Positions 6,879-11,782 of a stretch of 11,782 nucleotides of DNA are shown in pieces. The position numbers were made by a program, and so were the translations under genes. Each line of letters starts with the position of its first letter. Within the stretch, counting starts at the first letter, position 1. The notes beneath the pieces are model-generated. The model was not told the DNA's origin and made no database searches. It saw only the letters and a program-made list of their open reading frames with translations. The stretch comes from Clostridiales bacterium (lineage in GTDB: Bacteria > Bacillota > Clostridia > Oscillospirales > QAMX01): NCBI GenBank assembly GCA_012841675.1, contig DUUG01000130.1:1-11782 (forward strand), in the 5' to 3' direction.

Positions 6879-8026
6879 TATTCCGTTTTAAATTTCTCCG
6901 TTCCGTTTACGTAGCTGATAAATGTTTTGCCGGGATTTAGCTTAAGAATTTCCCCGGACGCGTCCATAAGTACAAGAGGAGCGGTCGCACTCGCCTTGGA
7001 CCATTGAATCGGCACAACAACACCGTTGGTGGCGTATATGCCCGTACCCTTCCCCACGTCGTTAAACTGGCGGCGCATGGCCGTATCTCCCGGAATCCGC
7101 GAGGAAGTTACCGACAAAACCACCACGTTTTTAAATGCAAGCTGAGTTTTGGTATCTTCATCCATATGGGCAGCGCCATACTCGTATCTAAGATACAGCC
7201 CCGTGCTTTCCTGATAGGAAAAACGCGGATGGTAGCTGCCATACATGGTGGTTACCTTGACGCATTTCTGCCCGTTGGCAGGCGCCGTATCCGTTTCAAA
7301 GAAGGCAAACGGAGCTTTATATCCGGACGCAAGCCCCATTCTTTTTCCGGCTTTGGCCAGCGCATCCAGTTTTTTGGCAAGGCGCTGCCCTGTCGTATAC
7401 ATACTGTGTTCATAACCGGCATTTTTCATACGGTTCTGATCGCGATAAAAGGTAATTCCGTCGTAAATTCCGTCAATATTAGACACAGAAAGCTGTTTCA
7501 TATCCGTATACGACTGCGGAGAGCCGCCTGCATGCACCATAAACGCATCCAGCCCGGCACAGACATTTACAAACGCCGACCGAGTCGACCGGACAGTTCC
7601 AATCTTGCCCACCTGGGAGGGATCTGAGAACACAGCAATAAGCCTCGTAATCGTTTCCTCGGCTTCTATTTCAAAAATCACATCTGCCTGGGAAATACCC
7701 GACTGCGGCAAAGCACGTTTTATATTATTGATAACCACCGCTACGGGACGGCGGGTTCCCTCGTCTCCTTCTGCAAGCGGCAGCCCCGTGAGAATGTTGC
7801 TAAGGATCGGCTCTTCCTGACCCTCCGGTGCGGTGGTTTCCTCTGGGGAGGTAAATGCGCTGTCAACGGTAAAGGTATATTCAATGGTTTCTATGGACAC
7901 CGGAGGCGAAGTCGTCTGCTCCGGCGTTGTCTCAGGGGGCGCACCTTCCCCGCCGCATCCGGTCAAAAGAATACATCCTAACAACAATGTAAGGCCGATA
8001 GATTTCCGAAGGGTCTTAAGCCGCAT
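6878..8026 (-). CDS. DUF3048 lipoprotein, YerB-like
   Basis: Predicted exported lipoprotein of unknown biochemical role. 382 residues from the ATG at 8026, chosen because GAGGG lies 8 bases before it; a TTG at 8050 in the same frame is poorer. Seen: basic N-terminus RLKTLRK, hydrophobic core IGLTLLLGCIL, lipobox LTGC with lipidated Cys24, then a Thr/Pro/Glu-rich linker (about 28-72). The DUF3048 domain follows, with RPVAVVINNIKRALPQSGIS (93-112), EETITRLIAVFSDP, KIGTVRSTRSA and FMVHAGGS. Its C-terminal half has GTGIYATNGVVVPIQWSKAS and NPGKTFISYVNG. This matches B. subtilis YerB in domain layout. It starts 25 bases after the DUF4364 gene and ends 30 bases before prfA. Anchoring on the outer face of the membrane is inferred from the lipobox. 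Confidence 0.9.
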   Translation of the reverse strand: MRLKTLRKSIGLTLLLGCILLTGCGGEGAPPETTPEQTTSPPVSIETIEYTFTVDSAFTSPEETTAPEGQEEPILSNILTGLPLAEGDEGTRRPVAVVINNIKRALPQSGISQADVIFEIEAEETITRLIAVFSDPSQVGKIGTVRSTRSAFVNVCAGLDAFMVHAGGSPQSYTDMKQLSVSNIDGIYDGITFYRDQNRMKNAGYEHSMYTTGQRLAKKLDALAKAGKRMGLASGYKAPFAFFETDTAPANGQKCVKVTTMYGSYHPRFSYQESTGLYLRYEYGAAHMDEDTKTQLAFKNVVVLSVTSSRIPGDTAMRRQFNDVGKGTGIYATNGVVVPIQWSKASATAPLVLMDASGEILKLNPGKTFISYVNGTEKFKTE

Positions 8027-8051
8027 GTTTCTTCCCTCTTTCCCAAGCAAA

Positions 8052-8618
8052 TTAAACCTCGTCTCTAAATTTTTCAGGCTTTGGATCTGCTTCTTCGTAC
8101 TCCTTTAGGAGAGTTTCCAATACAGCGTTGTAAATAACACCTGCGTTTTTCCGAAAATTCTTTTCCAGCATGACTGCCTGCGCACGGTTGACCACCAGCA
8201 TATCAATGCGGATAATCTCGTCGCGTCCGTCAGACATTTTCATAGAAGTAATAAGGGTTTTATCGTCCTTCTGCGTGGTTTCAACGGTTACGGCCGCATC
8301 TTGGCGCAGGCGCGCCATAGTGCGCAGCACCGAACGCTGGGCCTGCCGACGGACGCTGGAGGGCAGGCGGTTGCCGTATGCCTCCAGAGCCTCGCGGCCC
8401 TTGGCGGTAATGACAACGCCGTTCTCGCTTTCCTCTAAATGGCCGCTCTCTTTCAGCTCGTAGTACGCATCGGCGCAATCCAAATAGCTGATGGTGTCTT
8501 CAATGAGGGCCATCTCCATAATATCGTCGAAACCGGCTGAAACCTCCAGATTGGCCAGCACAAACAGAAGAAGGAATTTTATATCCAGTTTGTCTCTTAC
8601 AAAACCGGTCTCCGCCAA
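8052..8618 (-). CDS. DUF4364 family protein, probable winged-helix fold
   Basis: Family of unknown function found mainly in clostridia. 188 residues. The N-terminal 85 or so residues (DKLDIKFLLLFVLANLEV, then TISYLDCADAYYELKESGHL, then VVITAKGREALEAYGNRLP) have the helix-helix-helix-wing pattern of PadR-like DNA-binding domains, so a regulator role is possible but inferred. The C-terminal half is mixed alpha/beta (AAVTVETTQKDDKTLITSMKM, IIRIDMLVVNRAQAVMLEKNF). No membrane segment. The start is TTG at 8618-8616, supported by AGGGGG 8 bases upstream. It begins 32 bases after galK and ends 25 bases before the lipoprotein gene, so all three are probably on one transcript. Confidence 0.85.
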   Translation of the reverse strand: MAETGFVRDKLDIKFLLLFVLANLEVSAGFDDIMEMALIEDTISYLDCADAYYELKESGHLEESENGVVITAKGREALEAYGNRLPSSVRRQAQRSVLRTMARLRQDAAVTVETTQKDDKTLITSMKMSDGRDEIIRIDMLVVNRAQAVMLEKNFRKNAGVIYNAVLETLLKEYEEADPKPEKFRDEV

Positions 8619-8626
8619 TGTGCCTA

Positions 8627-8632
8627 CCCCCT
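8627..8632 (-). promoter_or_regulatory. Ribosome site for the TTG start of the DUF4364 gene
   Basis: AGGGGG on the minus strand, 8 bases before TTG at 8618. No ATG is better placed, so this decides the start. Confidence 0.65.
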
Positions 8633-8650
8633 GTCAAATGTTGTAGCGTG

Positions 8651-9814
8651 TTAAAGTTCGCAGGCGCCTTTGCCCGCTTTGGAAATGTAGAAATCCGCTG
8701 CAAGCCCCGTTTTTTCCTTATACGCCGCGCCCACTTTTTCCGTAAACTCGGCAACACATTCTTCCTTGACAATACTGATGGTGCAGCCGCCGAAACCGGC
8801 CCCCGTCATCCGGCTTCCGATGCATCCTTCCTGCCCGCGGGCAAGCTCGGTCATGGTATCCAACTCAAACCCGGTGACTTCGTATAAATCCCGCAGGGAG
8901 AAATGAGATTCGTTCAATAGCCGGCCGAAAGCGGCCAAGTCGCGGTTTTTAAGCGCCTCCACGGAAGCAAGCACTCTGGCATTCTCCGAAACGGCATGGC
9001 TCGCCCGGCGGCGAACGGTTTCATCGGTAATTTTATCCGACAAAGCGGCAAATTCCTCCTCCGTCAGCTCGCAAAGGGCAGAAAGCCCCGGTTTGCCTTC
9101 GGATAAAGCGGCCAAAGCCGCGTCGCATTCAGCACGGCGCTCGTTGTATTTCGAATCGGCCAGCGAACGCTTTTTATTGGTGTTTCCAATGACCATCACA
9201 TACCCATCCAAGGGCAAGGGCACCTGCACGCTTTCCACCTTGGCGCAATCTAAAAGCATGGCACAGCCTTCCTCCCCGTTGGCGCAGGCGTACTGGTCCA
9301 TAATGCCGCAATTGACGCCGACAAAAAGATTCTCCGCCCGCTGGCAAAGAAGCGAAACGGCCCGCCTGTCCGGCGTTTCGCCAAGTAGCCCAAGCATGGC
9401 AAAGGCCGTGGCCACTTCGATGGAAGCAGAAGAAGAAAGCCCCGCGCCGAAAGGCAAGTTGCTAAAATACAAAAAGTCCGCACCGGGCAGAACCCGGCCT
9501 TCCTTTTGTAGCTCAAAAAACACGCCAAGCTGATAGGCACCCCAATCACGGCCTTTTTTCGACTCTAAGGCATCTAAATCGCAGGTAACCATAGTGCCGG
9601 GAAGATCCTCCGCGGCCAGACGAACGGTATTCGTGCCGTTGGATCTTACATAAACGTAATTTCCAAGCTCTAACGCAGCGGGGAAAACGTATCCGCCGTT
9701 GTAATCAATATGTTCGCCGATTAAATTGACACGGCCGGGCGCAAAAAACAGGCGCGGCTTCTCCCCGTGCCCGTACAAAGTGGTAAAAAGCTTTTCCATT
9801 TCCGCAAGCAGCAT
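8651..9814 (-). CDS. galK: Galactokinase
   Basis: Cytosolic GHMP kinase that makes galactose-1-phosphate from galactose and ATP, first committed step of the Leloir pathway. 387 residues, usual length. Seen: PGRVNLIGEHIDYNGG (26-41) with sugar contacts Glu34, His35 and Asp37; the ATP loop LPFGAGLSSSASIE (120-133); GVNCGIMDQYA (166-176) with the catalytic Asp173; and the C-terminal GHMP motif MTGAGFGGCTISIV (336-349). The signature has Ile36 where Thr is most usual, a mild variation. The ATG at 9814 is chosen because AGGA lies 6 bases upstream and homologues start here; the frame is open to 10162, but that part overlaps uvrA. galT, galE and a repressor are not in the window, so the rest of the pathway must be elsewhere. 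It is first in a probable operon with translation and CoA genes. Kinases for GalNAc or arabinose are less likely alternatives. Confidence 0.94.
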   Translation of the reverse strand: MLLAEMEKLFTTLYGHGEKPRLFFAPGRVNLIGEHIDYNGGYVFPAALELGNYVYVRSNGTNTVRLAAEDLPGTMVTCDLDALESKKGRDWGAYQLGVFFELQKEGRVLPGADFLYFSNLPFGAGLSSSASIEVATAFAMLGLLGETPDRRAVSLLCQRAENLFVGVNCGIMDQYACANGEEGCAMLLDCAKVESVQVPLPLDGYVMVIGNTNKKRSLADSKYNERRAECDAALAALSEGKPGLSALCELTEEEFAALSDKITDETVRRRASHAVSENARVLASVEALKNRDLAAFGRLLNESHFSLRDLYEVTGFELDTMTELARGQEGCIGSRMTGAGFGGCTISIVKEECVAEFTEKVGAAYKEKTGLAADFYISKAGKGACEL

Positions 9815-9922
9815 TGTGCTTCCTGCCTTTCTTTTGTTGTTTTGGATTCGAACAGCAAGCCAAACTTTATGATGAACCAATATGCTCCTCTGTTTTCTAT
9901 CTATTCGAAGTGGGATACCCTT

Positions 9923-9951
9923 ATTGTACCATATTTCACCCGAAAAAGGAA
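9923..9951 (-). promoter_or_regulatory. Extended -10 promoter of galK and following genes
   Basis: Minus strand: TGG followed by TACAAT (9931-9923), an extended -10 element. The hexamer 17 bases upstream is TTCCTT (9951-9946), a poor -35, as is common with extended -10 promoters. The predicted transcript start is near 9916, giving a leader of about 100 bases. The upstream part overlaps the inverted repeat 9937-9964. Confidence 0.6.
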
Positions 9952-9964
9952 TACATTTCCGGTG
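9937..9964 (-). repeat. Inverted repeat overlapping the galK promoter
   Basis: Arms 9937-9945 and 9956-9964 pair at 8 of 9 positions (one C-C mismatch on the + strand) around a 10-base centre. It spans the spacer and -35 region of the galK promoter, a common place for a repressor operator. It could instead be a second hairpin in the uvrA 3' end. Confidence 0.4.
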
Positions 9965-9970
9965 TTTTCC

Positions 9971-10022
9971 TATAGTAAAGGGCCAGACCGCCGAAAACAA
10001 TTCGTTTCCTTTGGTCCGGCCC
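9971..10022 (-). terminator. Probable terminator of uvrA
   Basis: Arms 10013-10022 and 9980-9989 pair over 10 positions with one G-U wobble (GGGCCGGACC with GGUCUGGCCC). The large loop can pair further (GAAAC with GUUUU). It starts 6 bases after the uvrA stop. The tail reads UUUACUAUAG, a poor U-tract, so termination may be partial. Confidence 0.65.
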
Positions 10023-10028
10023 GTCGTA

Positions 10029-11782
10029 TTACTTCTTGGCCAAATATTTGCGCAGATAGATTCCCGTGTATGACCGGTCACAAGCGGCCACTTCCTCCGG
10101 GGTGCCGCAGCAGACAACTTGTCCGCCCATGTTGCCGCCTTCCGGTCCCAGGTCGATAACATAGTCGGCCGTTTTAATCACATCGAGATTATGCTCGATA
10201 ATCACAATGGTATTGCCCGCATCGGCCAGCGAGTTAAGCACCTCAATCAGCCGGTGTACATCGGCCATATGCAGGCCGGTGGTCGGTTCGTCGAGAATAT
10301 ACAGCGTTCGCCCGGTAGCACGGCGAGAAAGCTCCGCCGACAGTTTCACACGCTGCGCCTCTCCGCCGGACAAGGTGGTGCTGGGCTGACCTAAACGAAT
10401 ATAGCCAAGCCCTACCTGAGACAGGGTTTCCAGCTTCCGGCGGATCTTAGGATGGTTTTCAAAGAAAACAACGGCCTCATCCACAGACATTTGCAGCACA
10501 TCGTGAATGCTTTTTCCTTTGTAATGCACCTCCAGCGTCTCCCGGTTGTACCGCTTGCCCTTGCAGACATCGCAAGGCACATACACATCCGGCAGGAAGT
10601 GCATTTCAATTTTAATTAAGCCGTCGCCGCTGCAGGCTTCGCACCGCCCGCCCCGGATGTTAAAGGAAAACCGTCCCGGCCCATAGCCGCGGATTTTCGC
10701 CGCCTGCGTGGATGCAAACAGCTCGCGTATGTCGGTAAACAGCGTTGTATACGTAGCCGGGTTGGAGCGAGGCGTCCGCCCGATGGGAGACTGGTCAATT
10801 TCAATGACCTTGTCCAAATGCTCGATTCCTTCGATGAAATCATGCTTGCCCGGCCTGGTTCGAGCCCTATTCAAAGCCATGGCCAGCTTTTTATATAATA
10901 TGCCGTTTACAAGGGTGGATTTGCCTGAGCCGGACACGCCGGTTACGCAAATCATTTTCCCCAGCGGAAACGACACGTCAATATTTTTCAGGTTATTCTC
11001 AGAAGCGCCGCGCACGGTGAGAACCTTGCCGTTTCCTTCCCTTCGAACGCTGGGAACGGGGATTTTCTTTTTCCCTGTCAAATACTGTCCCGTTATGGAT
11101 GCAGAACACGCCTTCACGTCCTCTAAGGTGCCCACGCAGACAATATGCCCACCGTTGGCACCCGCGCCAGGGCCCACGTCCACAATATAGTCCGCCGCCA
11201 GCATGGTTTCTTCGTCGTGTTCCACCACTAAGAGGGTGTTTCCGATGTCGCGCAGGCGTTTCAGCGTGGCAAGCAAACGGTCGTTATCTCTCTGATGCAG
11301 GCCAATGCTCGGCTCGTCCAGGATATAGAGAACACCCATCAAAGACGACCCGATCTGGGTTGCCAGTCGAATTCGCTGGCTTTCGCCGCCGGACAAAGTG
11401 CCCGATGAGCGCGACATGGTTAAATATGAAAGGCCAACGCTTTGCAGAAATTGCAGCCTTTCTTTAATTTCCTTGATAATTCGGCGGGCAATCATGCTCT
11501 CTTTTTCCGTAAGGCGGAGGTTTTCCATAAAACGGATAGCCTCATCCACGGAAAAATCGGAGAAATCGGCAATATTCATGCCTCCAACGGTAACGGCCAA
11601 GCTTTCCTTTTTCAACCGTTTTCCCTTGCAGACCGGGCAAGCTTCCTCGCTCATATACTCTTCGTAGCGGCTGCGCACTTCCTCCCCCGCCGCTTCGTTG
11701 TATCTTCTTGTCAGGCTGTTGACCACACCTTCAAAAGATGCATTCCAAGTACCTCCCCCGTGGGAAGCAGGACGCTTAATGG
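10029..11782 (-). CDS. uvrA: UvrABC excinuclease subunit A, C-terminal part (start beyond window)
   Basis: ATPase that, with UvrB, finds bulky DNA lesions in nucleotide excision repair. The frame is open to the window edge, so roughly the first 350 residues of an expected 940 or so are missing. Seen in order from the edge: FEGVVNSLTRRYNE; the zinc-finger half CPVCKGKRL (near 11640); the first ABC signature LSGGESQRIRL (near 11390) with YILDEPSIGLHQRDN; the second Walker A GVSGSGKSTL (near 10940-10911); DIDQSPIGRTPRSNPATY; the zinc module CEACSGDG and CDVCKGKRYN (near 10640 and 10570); the second signature LSGGEAQRVKL (near 10370); and TLYILDEPTTGLH with VIIEHNLDVIKTADY. It ends KYLAKK. All ATPase and zinc elements expected in this part are intact. 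A GTG at 11726 could be mistaken for the start, but UvrA-like residues continue upstream of it to the edge. Confidence 0.97.
   Translation of the reverse strand, partial: IKRPASHGGGTWNASFEGVVNSLTRRYNEAAGEEVRSRYEEYMSEEACPVCKGKRLKKESLAVTVGGMNIADFSDFSVDEAIRFMENLRLTEKESMIARRIIKEIKERLQFLQSVGLSYLTMSRSSGTLSGGESQRIRLATQIGSSLMGVLYILDEPSIGLHQRDNDRLLATLKRLRDIGNTLLVVEHDEETMLAADYIVDVGPGAGANGGHIVCVGTLEDVKACSASITGQYLTGKKKIPVPSVRREGNGKVLTVRGASENNLKNIDVSFPLGKMICVTGVSGSGKSTLVNGILYKKLAMALNRARTRPGKHDFIEGIEHLDKVIEIDQSPIGRTPRSNPATYTTLFTDIRELFASTQAAKIRGYGPGRFSFNIRGGRCEACSGDGLIKIEMHFLPDVYVPCDVCKGKRYNRETLEVHYKGKSIHDVLQMSVDEAVVFFENHPKIRRKLETLSQVGLGYIRLGQPSTTLSGGEAQRVKLSAELSRRATGRTLYILDEPTTGLHMADVHRLIEVLNSLADAGNTIVIIEHNLDVIKTADYVIDLGPEGGNMGGQVVCCGTPEEVAACDRSYTGIYLRKYLAKK

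Noticed and set aside
7004..7627. A 207-codon open frame on the plus strand
   Set aside because: Antisense to the DUF3048 domain; basic, low-information protein, typical of a shadow frame.
9840..9880. T-arm-like GTTCGAATCC on the minus strand, hinting at a tRNA
   Set aside because: No acceptor, D or anticodon stems can be built around it; it is probably chance within the galK leader.
9815..10162. Longer galK start reaching into uvrA
   Set aside because: The extension covers the terminator, promoter and uvrA coding end and has no galactokinase-like residues.
11726..11782. uvrA starting at the GTG at 11726
   Set aside because: The frame continues to the edge with UvrA-like residues (FEGVVNSL), so the gene is cut by the window rather than starting there.

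Overview
The window looks like core chromosome of a low- to mid-GC Gram-positive bacterium, most likely a clostridium of the Oscillospiraceae/Ruminococcaceae type. The reasons are strong AGGAGG-type ribosome binding sites, TTG starts, and a DUF4364 protein next to a DUF3048 (YerB-like) lipoprotein, both families being typical of Firmicutes. The lineage is an inference. No mobile element, CRISPR array, tRNA or rRNA was seen, and every supported gene reads on the minus strand. Genes at both edges run out of the window.

Reading in the direction of transcription (high to low coordinate), the window opens with the C-terminal 584 or so codons of uvrA (excision repair), ending at 10029. A long hairpin (9980-10022) follows as its probable terminator. 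The 214-base gap 9815-10028 holds this terminator, a second imperfect inverted repeat and an extended -10 promoter. It is the longest gap between genes; there is no stretch over 300 bases without a gene.

From that promoter a tightly packed set could be read as one transcript: galK (galactokinase), a DUF4364 protein, a DUF3048 lipoprotein, prfA (release factor 1), a Sua5-type threonylcarbamoyl-AMP synthase, coaE (dephospho-CoA kinase) and an M18 aminopeptidase. Gaps are 25-66 bases, or ATGA overlaps at prfA/tsaC and tsaC/coaE. No convincing terminator lies inside this set. The mix joins sugar entry, tRNA t6A modification, translation termination, cofactor synthesis and peptide turnover.

A second transcription unit starts from a good sigma-A promoter at 2616-2644 (TTGCAG, 17 bases, TACAAT). 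It reads fba (class II fructose-bisphosphate aldolase), then, past a strong hairpin without a U-tract, an unrecognised 164-residue protein and a cation diffusion facilitator whose motifs suggest Mn(II) export.

I found no undescribed multi-gene system. The points most worth a second look are: CoaE lacking the Walker A lysine and the first Asp of its DxD motif; a CDF transporter with no ATG, GTG or TTG in the expected start region; prfA without the usual prmC neighbour; and the regulatory-looking repeats before galK and after fba.
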